Assembly: GCF_002091715.1 (NCBI RefSeq)
Contig: NZ_BDAG01000029.1
Span: forward strand, 29,169-93,168
DNA from: Pseudomonas migulae NBRC 103157
Lineage (GTDB): Bacteria > Pseudomonadota > Gammaproteobacteria > Pseudomonadales > Pseudomonadaceae
Direction: 5' to 3'
DNA length: 64,000 nt
How positions within the stretch are numbered: the stretch's first letter is position 1; every line of letters starts with the position of its first letter. The notes beneath the pieces are model-generated. The model saw nothing but the letters and a program-made list of their open reading frames with translations. It made no database searches and had not been told where the DNA came from. The position numbers and the translations under genes were made by a program. Of the stretch, positions 25,255 to 34,016 are shown piece by piece.

Positions 25255-26191
25255 CGAAGGCCCCCAGTCGTTTGACGATGGTCAGGTAAATGGCGATCAA
25301 CACAATCGGCACCAGGGTGAAGGCCGCGGCCATCGGCATGTTGCCGATCGCGCCTTGCTGGGCGTACACCATGCTGCCGACGAAGTACCCCGGCGGGCCC
25401 ACCAGTTGCGGCACGATGAAGTCGCCCAGGGTCAGCGAAAACGTGAAGATCGAACCGGCGGCGATGCCCGGAATCGACAGCGGCAGAATCACCTGCATGA
25501 AGGTCTGGCGCGGCTTGGCGCCGAGGTCGGCGGAGGCTTGCAGCAACGACGGTGGCAGGCGTTCCAGCGAGGCCTGAATCGGCAGAATCATGAATGGCAG
25601 CCAGATGTAGACGAACACCATGAAGCGCCCCAGGTGTGAGGTCGACAAGGTGCTGCCACCCACACCCGGAATGCCCAGCACGAACTGCAACACCGGCTCC
25701 AGTCCAAGGTGCTGAACGAACCATTGCGCCACGCCGCCCTTGGCCAGCAACAAGGTCCAGGCATAGGCCTTCACGATGTAGCTGGCCCACATCGGCATCA
25801 TCACAGCGATGTAGAAAAACGCTTTGGTTTTGCCCGTGGTGTAGCGCGCCATGTAGTAGGCAATCGGGAACGCGACGATGGCGCTGGCGATCGAGACCAC
25901 GACCGCCATGCTCAGGGTGCGCAGGATGATGTCGAAGTTCGAGGGCTGGAACAGCGCGGCGAAGTTCGCCAGGGTCAGGTCGGGCGTGACCGCCATGGTG
26001 AAATCGTCGAAGGTATAGAAGCCTTGCCACAACAGCACCAACAGCGAACCAAGGTAGATCGCGCCGAACCACAACAACGGCGGCACCAGCAGCAGCGACA
26101 GGTAAAAGTTCGGCCGGCGATACAGCAGGTTGGAAAACCTGCGTAACGGCGAGCCGCCGGCCGGGGTTTGAGGAAGAGCCACGCTGGTCAT
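25244..26191 (-). CDS. ydcU: ABC transporter permease, polyamine type (YdcU/PotB-like)
   Basis: A 315-residue permease with six helices (LSLLLVPPLLWFGAIYLGSLLVLLW first). The EAA-type loop is LLQASADLGAKPRQTFMQVILP. I use the ATG at 26191, one base past the ATPase stop codon, with GGGGTGTGAG before it; a TTG six codons upstream is also open but weak. Tight coupling to both neighbours supports equal expression of the membrane parts. Confidence 0.92.
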   Translation of the reverse strand: MTSVALPQTPAGGSPLRRFSNLLYRRPNFYLSLLLVPPLLWFGAIYLGSLLVLLWQGFYTFDDFTMAVTPDLTLANFAALFQPSNFDIILRTLSMAVVVSIASAIVAFPIAYYMARYTTGKTKAFFYIAVMMPMWASYIVKAYAWTLLLAKGGVAQWFVQHLGLEPVLQFVLGIPGVGGSTLSTSHLGRFMVFVYIWLPFMILPIQASLERLPPSLLQASADLGAKPRQTFMQVILPLSIPGIAAGSIFTFSLTLGDFIVPQLVGPPGYFVGSMVYAQQGAIGNMPMAAAFTLVPIVLIAIYLTIVKRLGAFDAL

Positions 26192-26192
26192 C

Positions 26193-27230
26193 TCACACCC
26201 CGCCGGCAACGGTGTCGTGCAACGGGATCATCGCTTCCCGCGCCCAGCGTGCGCTGATGCGTTGCCCGGTCTGATGTTGCGCGCTGACGTCCAGCCATTG
26301 ATTGTTGGCCTGGCTAATGTTCAGGGTCTGGCCGTTTTCCAGTTTCAGTTCATAGCGGGTGGCGCTGCCCTGGTACTGAACGTCGTGGAGCAAACCGCTG
26401 ACTTCGATCTCGTGACTGGCCAGCGGGCCTTCGGCGAAACGCACGTGTTCCGGGCGGATCGAAAACGGCTGCGGATTGCCGCTGAGTTGCTGCGCCAGAT
26501 CGCCGCGAATCACGTTGGAGGTGCCGACGAACTCCGCGACAAAGGTGGTCGCCGGTTTCATGTAGAGGTTGCGCGGTGTGTCGACCTGCTCGATGCGACC
26601 CTTGTTGAAAACAGCCACGCGGTCGGACATCGACAAGGCTTCGGTCTGATCGTGGGTGACGAAGATGAAGGTGATGCCGAGCTGGCGCTGCAGCTTTTTC
26701 AGCTCGCTCTGCATTTGCTCGCGCAGTTTCAAGTCGAGGGCGCCGAGGGGTTCGTCGAGCAGCAACACCCGAGGGCGATTGACCAAGGCGCGGGCCAGGG
26801 CCACGCGCTGGCGTTGACCACCGGAGAGTTGCACCGGCTTGCGCTCGCCGTAGCCGCCGAGGGCGACCATGTCGAGGGCTTCTTCGGCGCGCTTGCGGCG
26901 TTCTGTTTTGCCGACGCCTTTGACTTTCAAACCGTAGGCTACGTTGTCGAGCACGTTCATGTGCGGGAACAGCGCGTAGTCCTGAAACACCGTGTTGACG
27001 TCACGCTCATACGGCGGCAGCCCGGCGGCTTCGTGGCCATGAATCCGGATCGAGCCTGCGCTCGGTTGTTCGAAACCGGCGATCAGGCGCAAACACGTGG
27101 TTTTGCCCGAGCCGGAAGGGCCCAGCATGGAAAAGAACTCGCCGTCCTGGATATCGATGGAAACCCGGTCTACGGCTTTCACTTCGCCGAATAGACGGGA
27201 AACGTTGGTGAACTGGACTGCAAGCGTCAT
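26193..27230 (-). CDS. ydcT: ABC transporter ATPase, polyamine type (YdcT/PotA-like)
   Basis: A 345-residue nucleotide-binding protein. Walker A is GPSGSGKTT near residue 37, the Q-loop region FQDYALFPH, the signature LSGGQRQRVALARAL, and Walker B VLLLDEPLGALD. A C-terminal TOBE-like domain (residues about 265-340) contains FSIRPEHVRFAEG, as in PotA. It starts 124 bp after the binding-protein gene; the gap holds a hairpin and a REP pair. Confidence 0.94.
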   Translation of the reverse strand: MTLAVQFTNVSRLFGEVKAVDRVSIDIQDGEFFSMLGPSGSGKTTCLRLIAGFEQPSAGSIRIHGHEAAGLPPYERDVNTVFQDYALFPHMNVLDNVAYGLKVKGVGKTERRKRAEEALDMVALGGYGERKPVQLSGGQRQRVALARALVNRPRVLLLDEPLGALDLKLREQMQSELKKLQRQLGITFIFVTHDQTEALSMSDRVAVFNKGRIEQVDTPRNLYMKPATTFVAEFVGTSNVIRGDLAQQLSGNPQPFSIRPEHVRFAEGPLASHEIEVSGLLHDVQYQGSATRYELKLENGQTLNISQANNQWLDVSAQHQTGQRISARWAREAMIPLHDTVAGGV

Positions 27231-27266
27231 GGTGCGGTGCTCCGGGAATCTGGAATCTTGAAAAGC

Positions 27267-27330
27267 ATCGCCAGCAAGCCGGCTCCTACACGGGGTACGC
27301 GTACTCTGTAGGAGCCGGCTTGCTGGCGAT
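27267..27330. repeat. REP inverted pair between ydcS and ydcT
   Basis: Perfect 24-bp arms at 27267-27290 and 27307-27330 (ATCGCCAGCAAGCCGGCTCC and its complement) with a 16-bp loop. It adjoins a smaller hairpin at 27333-27348; the pair together may protect the upstream ydcS message. Confidence 0.9.
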
Positions 27331-27332
27331 AA

Positions 27333-27348
27333 AGGTCCGAAGGACCTT
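27333..27348 (-). terminator. Attenuator-like hairpin after ydcS
   Basis: Read on the minus strand, a perfect stem AAGGTCC/GGACCTT with a short loop lies a few bases after the ydcS stop and is followed by TTAT. It is weak as a full terminator but suits partial termination, giving more binding protein than membrane components. Confidence 0.5.
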
Positions 27349-27354
27349 CAGGTG

Positions 27355-28506
27355 TCAGCGACCGCCCATGATCGCGATGTAGTCCTGGGTCCAGCGGCTG
27401 TACGGCACGAACTTGCCACCTTCAGCCTGCGGGGTTTTCCAGAAGGCGATCTTGTCGAACTGGTCGAAACCGTTGGTTTTGCAGCCTTCGGCGCCCAGCA
27501 ATTCGCTCTCCTTGCATCCCGCCGGAACCGACGGCAACGAACCGAACCAGGCGGCCAGGTCACCCTGGACTTTCGGTTGCAGCGAATGGTCCATCCACTT
27601 GTAAGCACAGTTCGGGTGCTTGGCGTCGGCGTGCAGCATGGTGGTGTCGGCCCAACCCGTTGCACCTTCTTTCGGAATGACCGAAGCCACCGGCTGCTTG
27701 TCCGCCATCAGGCCGTTGACCATGTAGCCCCAGCTGCTGGACGCCACGACGCCTTCGTTCTTGACGTCACTCATCTGCACGGTCGCGTCATGCCAGTAGC
27801 GGTGGACCAACGGCTGCTGTTTACGCAGCAGGTCCAGCGCGGCTTTGTATTGTTCTTCGTTGAGCTGGTAGGGGTCCTTGATCCCCAGTTCCGGCCGCTT
27901 CGACTTGAGATACAGCGCCGCATCGGCGATGTAGATCGGACCGTCGTAGGCCTGAACCCGGCCCTTGTTGGACTTGCCGTCCGGCAGGTTCTGTTCCTCG
28001 AACACCACCCCCCAGCTGTCCGGCGCGGTCTTGAAGACGTTGGTGTTGTACATCAACACGTTCGGGCCCCACTGATACGGAGTGCCAAAGGTTTGTTTGT
28101 TGACGACGTACCACGGGCCATCCTTGAGACGCGGGTCAAGGTTCTTCCAGTTCGGAATCAACGCCGTGTTGATCGGCTGTACACGCTTGCCGACGATCAA
28201 CCGCAGCGACGCATCGCCCGACGCGGTCACCAGGTCGTAACCGCCCTTGGACATCAGGCTGACCATCTCATCGGAAGTGGCCGCCGTTTTCACGTTCACC
28301 TTGCAGCCGGTTTCCTTCTCGAAATCGGTCACCCAGTCGTAGGCCTTGTCGCTTTCACCACGTTCGATGTAACCGGGCCAGGCGACGATATCCAGCTGAC
28401 CTTCGCCGGCACCGACGGCTTTCAGCGGTTCGGCGGCCTGGATACTGGCGCTGGCCAGCAGCGCGGTAGTGATTGCACTGAGCAGTGCGGTCTTGTGCAC
28501 GAACAT
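27355..28506 (-). CDS. ydcS: Periplasmic substrate-binding protein, polyamine type (YdcS-like)
   Basis: A 383-residue exported protein. The signal peptide runs from MFVHKTALLSAITTALLAS to IQAAEP. The mature part has the spermidine/putrescine-binding pattern (LDIVAWPGYIERGESDKAYDWV; GYDLVTASGDASLRLIVG; PYQWGPNVLMYNTNVF). It is the first gene of the importer operon. GAGGG lies before the ATG, next to an AAGAAGAG motif one base off the Hfq/Crc consensus. The substrate is probably putrescine or a related diamine, judged by the following aminobutyraldehyde dehydrogenase. Confidence 0.92.
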   Translation of the reverse strand: MFVHKTALLSAITTALLASASIQAAEPLKAVGAGEGQLDIVAWPGYIERGESDKAYDWVTDFEKETGCKVNVKTAATSDEMVSLMSKGGYDLVTASGDASLRLIVGKRVQPINTALIPNWKNLDPRLKDGPWYVVNKQTFGTPYQWGPNVLMYNTNVFKTAPDSWGVVFEEQNLPDGKSNKGRVQAYDGPIYIADAALYLKSKRPELGIKDPYQLNEEQYKAALDLLRKQQPLVHRYWHDATVQMSDVKNEGVVASSSWGYMVNGLMADKQPVASVIPKEGATGWADTTMLHADAKHPNCAYKWMDHSLQPKVQGDLAAWFGSLPSVPAGCKESELLGAEGCKTNGFDQFDKIAFWKTPQAEGGKFVPYSRWTQDYIAIMGGR

Positions 28507-28576
28507 GGGGATTCCCTCTTCTTTAATTATGGTCGGGGCAGTTTTGAACGTGGTTCAGCGTTGTAAACACGATCCT

Positions 28577-28665
28577 CGTAGGCGCCGGCTTGCTGGCGAT
28601 AGCGGTGGGTCAGTCAACCTGGTTGTCAACTGGACCGACGCCTTCGCTGGCAAGCCAGCTCCTGC
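28577..28665. repeat. Diverged REP pair upstream of ydcS
   Basis: A unit at about 28577-28600 (GTAGGCGCCGGCTTGCTGGC) faces a diverged unit at about 28641-28665 (TTCGCTGGCAAGCCAGCTCC). They sit in the 228-bp gap between ydcS and the second aldehyde dehydrogenase, which holds nothing else that I recognise. Confidence 0.75.
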
Positions 28666-28734
28666 AAGGGATTCGCGTTGTTCCAACGTTTCAACATCAA
28701 TGCCTTTACGGCTAATTGTTAGCGTAGTGCGCTT

Positions 28735-30222
28735 TTATAAATGCTGTCCGTGGCGCGCCATGATGTGCCGCACCACGCTGTAGTCCTGAAGCGAATCGCT
28801 GGACAAGTCTTTGCCGTAACCCGAACGTTTCAGGCCGCCATGGGGCATTTCGCTGACCAGCATGAAATGGCTGTTGATCCAGGTGCAGCCGTACTGCAAG
28901 AGCGCGGCCACTTGCATGGCTTTGTCGAGGTTCTGGGTCCAGACCGAAGACGCGAGGCCGTATTCCGAATCGTTGGCCCAGTCCACTGCTTGTTCGAGCC
29001 CGTCGAAGCGGGTCACGGTGACCACCGGCCCGAACACTTCGCGCTGGACGATTTCATCGCTCTGTTTGCAGCCGGCCAGCAGGGTCGGCTGGTAATAGAA
29101 GCCGGCGCCGGAATGCACGGCCGCACCGGTCACCCGCTCGATGTGCGGCTGGCCGAGGGCGCGTTCGACGAAACTGGCCACGCGGTCGCGCTGGCGGGTG
29201 CTGATAAGCGGGCCGATTTCATTGTCGGCATCGCGTTTGCCGGCGAAGCGCAGGCTGCTGACCGCTGCGCCGAGTTCCGCCACCAGTCGGTCATGAATGC
29301 CGGCCTGTGCATAAATCCGGCAGGCCGCGGTGCAGTCCTGGCCGGCGTTGTAGTAACCGTATGTGCGCACGCCTTCGACCACGGCCTGAATGTCGGCATC
29401 GTTGCAGACGATCACCGGCGCCTTGCCGCCGAGTTCGAGGTGCGTGCGCTTCAAGGTTTTTGCCGCGGCTTGCAGGATTTTTTGTCCGGTGACGATATCG
29501 CCGGTCAGCGACACCATGCGGATTTTCGGGTGGCTCACCAAGTGGCTGCCAACGCCTTCACCGCCGCCACAAATGATGTTGATCACGCCGCGCGGCAGGA
29601 TCTCGGCCAGCGCGGGCGCCAGGGCCAGAATCGACAACGGCGTGTGCTCGGACGGTTTGAACACCAGCGTGTTGCCGGCGGCGAGGGCCGGGGCGATTTT
29701 CCACGCGGCCATCATGATCGGGTAGTTCCACGGCGCGATGGACGCTACAACCCCAATAGGATCGCGACGCACCATGCTGGTGTAACCCGGCAGGTATTCG
29801 CCGCTGAGCTGGCCGGTCTGGCAGCGCACGGCGCCGGCGAAGAAGCGAAACACGTCGACCGTCGCGCTCAAGTCGTCCTGACGCGCCAGGTGCAAGGGTT
29901 TGCCGCAGTTCAGGGATTCGAGGCGGGCGAGCAGGTCGGCTTGTTTTTCGATGGCGTTGGCGATGTCCAGCAGCAGGTTCGAGCGCTGCTGTGGCGTGGT
30001 CCGTGACCAACTGGCGAACGCATGATGGGCCGCGAGGATCGCGGCTTCGACTTGCTCGGTGCTGGCTTCGGCGATGTGCGTCAACACCTCACCGGTGGCC
30101 GGATTGAGGATCGGCTCGACAAAGCCCTGACCCGCGACCAGTTCTCCATCGATCAGCAACGCGGTGAACAGCGGGGTCTGCGCGCCAGTCATTTTTCGGG
30201 ATCTCTTTTCTTGTGTGGCCAT
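28735..30222 (-). CDS. Second aminobutyraldehyde dehydrogenase-like enzyme
   Basis: A 495-residue aldehyde dehydrogenase, clearly paralogous to the one at 22846-24270: both share SMxRRDPxGVxASIAPWNYP, the ELGGKAPVI catalytic-Glu region and NAGQDCTAACRIYAQ around the catalytic Cys. The start is uncertain. The ATG at 30222 has GGGAG four bases before it, while the ATG at 30192 gives a protein that lines up better with its paralogue. It is preceded on the same strand by the LysR gene. It may act on a longer or different amino-aldehyde (for example from cadaverine or spermidine). Confidence 0.88.
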   Translation of the reverse strand: MATQEKRSRKMTGAQTPLFTALLIDGELVAGQGFVEPILNPATGEVLTHIAEASTEQVEAAILAAHHAFASWSRTTPQQRSNLLLDIANAIEKQADLLARLESLNCGKPLHLARQDDLSATVDVFRFFAGAVRCQTGQLSGEYLPGYTSMVRRDPIGVVASIAPWNYPIMMAAWKIAPALAAGNTLVFKPSEHTPLSILALAPALAEILPRGVINIICGGGEGVGSHLVSHPKIRMVSLTGDIVTGQKILQAAAKTLKRTHLELGGKAPVIVCNDADIQAVVEGVRTYGYYNAGQDCTAACRIYAQAGIHDRLVAELGAAVSSLRFAGKRDADNEIGPLISTRQRDRVASFVERALGQPHIERVTGAAVHSGAGFYYQPTLLAGCKQSDEIVQREVFGPVVTVTRFDGLEQAVDWANDSEYGLASSVWTQNLDKAMQVAALLQYGCTWINSHFMLVSEMPHGGLKRSGYGKDLSSDSLQDYSVVRHIMARHGQHL

Positions 30223-30322
30223 GCTGCTCCCAGTGACTGGGGCCCGGCCGTCTTATAGATGTACCAAGACTAGTGCCCGGACCCGAGGTCGACAAATACT
30301 AAATACTGAAGGTGGCATTCGA

Positions 30323-31237
30323 TTAAATAGATGGCTTGCGCCCGCCGTGGGGTTGTTCGCGTGCCACGGTCAGGAACGGGTCCACCAGCGCCGGGCGCGC
30401 CGTGCCACGACGCCAGGCCAGGCCGACGTCGAGGGTCTGGCTCAGGTCGGCGATTGGCCGCGCTTCGATGATGTCGCCCTCCAATGACCATGGGCGGTAC
30501 GTCATGTCGGGCTGGATCGATACGCCCAACCCTGCGGCTACCAGGCTTCGTACCGCTTCGGTCGAGGCGGTTTTCAGGGTGATGCGTGGTTGAAGCGACG
30601 CCGCCGACCACATGCGCTGGGCATTGCGGTCCATTTCATCGACGTTCAGTTGAATCAACGGCTCACGGGCGACGTCGGCGAGGTTGATGCTGTCGTGTTC
30701 CAGCAGCGGATGCTGGGCCGGCAGCCATAACCGATGAGGCGAATGGGTCAGTACTTCCGTTTGCAGGGCGTGGCGGTCCTCGAGGTTGGAGAGGATCAAC
30801 ACGCCGACATCGATCTCGCCGCTGACCAGCAAATGCTCGATATACGGGCGCTCGTCCTCCATCACGCGGATCTCGACGTTGGGGTAGGCGCGCTGAAAGC
30901 GGGTGAGTAAATCCGCGAGGTAGTAACCGGCGACAAGGCTGGTCACACCGATGATCAATTGCCCGGCGACCTGGTCGGTGCTTTGTTGCAGGCTGCGCTT
31001 GGCGTTGTCCACGGTGGCCAGAATCAGGTGCGCCTGGCGCAGGAATTGATGGCCCTGGTGCGTCAGGCTCATGCCCTTGGCGTGTCGGTTGAACAGGCCG
31101 ACGCCAATCTCTTCTTCGAGTTGCTGGATCGCCAGGGTCAATGTCGATTGGGAAATGAACGCGGCTTGCGCGGCGGCGGAGATCGATCCGGTCTCGGCCA
31201 CGGCGATGAAATGGCGGATTTGACGCAAGGTCATCAT
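30323..31237 (-). CDS. LysR-family transcriptional regulator
   Basis: A 304-residue LTTR. The N-terminal winged helix-turn-helix is residues 1-60 (FIAVAETGSISAAAQAAFISQSTLTLAIQQLE), followed by the linker helix and a substrate-binding domain (LIIGVTSLVAGYYLADLLTRFQ; LGVSIQPDMTYRPW). Two ATG codons in tandem (31237 and 31234) are both possible. It lies 100 bp upstream of the second dehydrogenase on the same strand, so it may regulate that gene and the importer operon in response to an amine or amino acid. Confidence 0.9.
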   Translation of the reverse strand: MMTLRQIRHFIAVAETGSISAAAQAAFISQSTLTLAIQQLEEEIGVGLFNRHAKGMSLTHQGHQFLRQAHLILATVDNAKRSLQQSTDQVAGQLIIGVTSLVAGYYLADLLTRFQRAYPNVEIRVMEDERPYIEHLLVSGEIDVGVLILSNLEDRHALQTEVLTHSPHRLWLPAQHPLLEHDSINLADVAREPLIQLNVDEMDRNAQRMWSAASLQPRITLKTASTEAVRSLVAAGLGVSIQPDMTYRPWSLEGDIIEARPIADLSQTLDVGLAWRRGTARPALVDPFLTVAREQPHGGRKPSI

Positions 31238-31423
31238 GAATAAGTACCCGGTGGGCGGTTTTTATAGATTCACTCGAGTTTATATCTTTTTAATCGATGG
31301 GCTTTTTTGCGTTAAAGAAGTTGAGCAACATCTGGAAGCACTCTCGCCGGGAGGGGCTGGGCACTTTCGATCTAGGCTGGTGGCCTCAGTGTCTGGTTTA
31401 CCCCATTTGTGGAGGCGGCAAGA

Positions 31424-32146
31424 ATGAATACCCGTGGATTGCTCGATCAGTTGCTCAAATCTGGCCAGGACATGTTGCAGAACAAGGCCGGTGGCTCGCA
31501 GAACAAAGCGTCCAGCGGTGGATTGGGCAGCTTGCTCGGCGGCAGCGGTGGTTCGGGCGGGCTTGGCAGTTTGCTCTCGGGCGCGGGTGGCGGTGCGCTG
31601 GCGGCGGGTGCCATGGGCCTTTTGATCGGCAACAAGAAGGTTCGCAAGGTCGGCGGCAAAGTGGCCATCTACGGCGGCCTCGCGGCATTGGGCGTGATTG
31701 CCTACAAGGCTTACGGCAACTGGCAGGCCCAGCAGGGCACTGCACCGAAGCAAGAGCCGCAAACCGTGGACCGCGTGCCGACGGCGCAGGTCGAGCAACA
31801 CAGCCAGGCGATTCTCAAGGCGCTGGTGGCCGCGGCCAAGGCTGACGGCCATGTCGATGAGCGCGAGCGGGCGTTGATCGAAGGCGAGTTCACTAAACTC
31901 GACAATGATCAGGAGCTGCAACACTGGCTGCACGCCGAACTCAACAAACCGCTCGATCCAACCGATGTGGCGCGCGCCGCCAGCACCCCGGAAATGGCCG
32001 CCGAGATGTACATCGCCAGCGTAATGCTGGTGGACGAAGAGAACTTCATGGAGAAGTCCTACCTGGATGAACTGGCGCGCCAGCTGAAGCTGGAACCGGG
32101 CCTCAAGGCCGAGCTGGAAAAACAGGTGCGCCAGGCTTCTTTGTAA
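31424..32146 (+). CDS. yebE: YebE-like DUF533 inner-membrane protein
   Basis: A 240-residue protein. The N-terminal 60 residues are Gly/Ser-rich with near-repeats (GLGSLLGGSGGSGGLGSLLSG). A membrane-prone segment (AAGAMGLLIG ... YGGLAALGVIAYKAYG) follows, then a TerB-like helical domain (QAILKALVAAAKADGHVDERERALIEGEF). This is the DUF533/YebE pattern, an envelope-stress-linked protein in enterics. GGAGG sits eight bases before the ATG at 31424; a GTG five codons earlier lies on top of that site. It stands alone between the LysR gene and wspA. The exact role is unknown. Confidence 0.87.
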   Translation: MNTRGLLDQLLKSGQDMLQNKAGGSQNKASSGGLGSLLGGSGGSGGLGSLLSGAGGGALAAGAMGLLIGNKKVRKVGGKVAIYGGLAALGVIAYKAYGNWQAQQGTAPKQEPQTVDRVPTAQVEQHSQAILKALVAAAKADGHVDERERALIEGEFTKLDNDQELQHWLHAELNKPLDPTDVARAASTPEMAAEMYIASVMLVDEENFMEKSYLDELARQLKLEPGLKAELEKQVRQASL

Positions 32147-32159
32147 CCCTCAAGATCGC

Positions 32160-32253
32160 CTTCGCGGGCAAGCCATGCTCCTGCAGGATTTGAGTCGGCC
32201 ACATGATATGTGGGCGACACCAGGCCCAGTAGGCGCATGGCTTGCCCGCGAAG
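32160..32253. repeat. REP-like inverted pair upstream of wspA
   Basis: Perfect 18-bp arms CTTCGCGGGCAAGCCATG (32160-32177) and complement (32236-32253). The core CGGGCAAGCCATGCTCC is a third variant, different from the two common REP types in the window. Confidence 0.85.
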
Positions 32254-32393
32254 ACGTCATCCGCTACGCCACTCATTCATAGCGCTCCCGACGTTTTTCC
32301 TCTGGATGAGAACTGCCGCGCATCCGTCTTATAAATGAAACACCGCCCTCGGCTATACTCCGCAACATTTGAAACGGCCCCCGAGGACTGACT

Positions 32394-34016
32394 GTGAAGA
32401 ACTGGACGTTGCGCCAACGCATTTTGGCGAGCTTTGCGGTAATTATCGCCATCATGCTGCTGATGGTCGTCGTCTCGTATTCGCGGCTGTTGAAGATCGA
32501 GGCCAGCGAAGCCAGCGTTCGTGATGACGCGCTTCCAGGGGTGTATTACAGCTCGACGATTCGTGGCGCCTGGGTCGACAGTTTTCTCCAGATCCAGGAA
32601 ATGCTGGGCTTGAAGGAAGGGCAGGGCATCAGCGCCGAGGACGCCGCAGACTTCAAGAATTTTGAAGCGCGCGTGCTGGACGCGATGAATAGCTATCGCG
32701 CCACCGTCACCACGGACGAAGACAAGCTCGAATTCGCAGCCTTCGAAAAACTCCATGAGAATTACGGCAAGATCCTGGCCGCAGTGCTCGACTTGCATAA
32801 GCGCAATCAGGAAGCCGAGGCCATCAAGTTGTTCAATGAACAACTGATCCCGGCGTGGACAGCAGGGCGCATGAAGCTCAATGACATCCTGCGCGAAAAC
32901 AAGGCGGTGGCGGATCAGGACATCGTGAACATCGATGACGCGGTGGGCACTGCGAAAACCATCATGGGCATCTCCCTGCTGGTGGCGGTTTTGGCCGCCG
33001 GTCTGTGCGGCCTGTTGCTGATGCGCGCGATCATGGCACCGATGAACCGCATCGTGCAGATCCTCGAAATCATGCGCACCGGTGATTTGAGTGGGCGCTT
33101 GAACCTGGAGCGCAAGGACGAATTCGGCGCCGTGGAAACCGGCTTCAACGACATGATGGCCGAGCTTACGTCGCTGGTGTCCCAAGCTCAGCGCTCCTCG
33201 GTGCAGGTCACCACGTCGGTCACCGAGATCGCCGCCACCTCCAAGCAACAACAAGCCACCGCCACGGAAACCGCCGCCACCACCACGGAAATCGGCGCGA
33301 CATCCCGTGAAATCGCCGCGACTTCGCGCGATCTGGTACGCACCATGACCGAAGTCTCCACCGCTGCCGATCAGGCCTCGGTGGCGGCCGGTTCCGGGCA
33401 GCAGGGCTTGGCGCGTATGGAAGAGACCATGCACTCGGTGATGGGCGCCGCGGATCTGGTCAACGCCAAACTGGCGATCCTCAACGAGAAGGCCGGCAAC
33501 ATCAATCAAGTGGTCGTGACCATCGTCAAGGTCGCCGACCAGACCAACCTACTTTCCTTGAACGCCGCTATTGAAGCCGAGAAGGCCGGGGAATACGGTC
33601 GCGGGTTTGCCGTGGTCGCCACCGAGGTGCGGCGTCTGGCGGACCAGACCGCCGTGGCCACTTACGACATCGAGCAGATGGTGCGCGAGATCCAGTCGGC
33701 GGTGTCGGCCGGGGTCATGGGCATGGACAAGTTCTCCGAAGAAGTGCGCCGCGGCATGTCTGAGGTGCAGCAGGTCGGTGAGCAGCTGTCGCAGATCATC
33801 CATCAGGTTCAGGCGCTGGCGCCGCGGGTGTTGATGGTCAACGAAGGCATGCAGGCCCAGGCCACCGGTGCCGAGCAGATCAACCACGCGCTGGTGCAGT
33901 TGGGCGATGCCAGCAGCCAGACCGTCGAGTCCCTGCGCCAGGCCAGTTTTGCCATCGACGAACTGAGCCAGGTGGCCGTCGGGCTGCGTAGCGGCGTTTC
34001 GCGATTCAAAGTCTGA
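32394..34016 (+). CDS. wspA: WspA, surface-sensing methyl-accepting chemoreceptor
   Basis: A 540-residue receptor starting with GTG, preceded by GAGGA. Membrane helices span about residues 8-27 and 187-206 around a short periplasmic four-helix sensor. A HAMP segment follows, then a long coiled coil ending in the conserved signalling tip (LNAAIEAEKAGEYGRGFAVVA near residue 385, EVRRLADQT). WspA clusters along the cell and, on surface contact, activates the WspE kinase. The next five genes overlap by ATGA or near-ATGA junctions, so wspA-wspF form one message. A Ser/Thr/Ala-rich stretch (EIAATSKQQQATATETAATTTE) in the coiled coil is typical. Confidence 0.96.
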   Translation: MKNWTLRQRILASFAVIIAIMLLMVVVSYSRLLKIEASEASVRDDALPGVYYSSTIRGAWVDSFLQIQEMLGLKEGQGISAEDAADFKNFEARVLDAMNSYRATVTTDEDKLEFAAFEKLHENYGKILAAVLDLHKRNQEAEAIKLFNEQLIPAWTAGRMKLNDILRENKAVADQDIVNIDDAVGTAKTIMGISLLVAVLAAGLCGLLLMRAIMAPMNRIVQILEIMRTGDLSGRLNLERKDEFGAVETGFNDMMAELTSLVSQAQRSSVQVTTSVTEIAATSKQQQATATETAATTTEIGATSREIAATSRDLVRTMTEVSTAADQASVAAGSGQQGLARMEETMHSVMGAADLVNAKLAILNEKAGNINQVVVTIVKVADQTNLLSLNAAIEAEKAGEYGRGFAVVATEVRRLADQTAVATYDIEQMVREIQSAVSAGVMGMDKFSEEVRRGMSEVQQVGEQLSQIIHQVQALAPRVLMVNEGMQAQATGAEQINHALVQLGDASSQTVESLRQASFAIDELSQVAVGLRSGVSRFKV

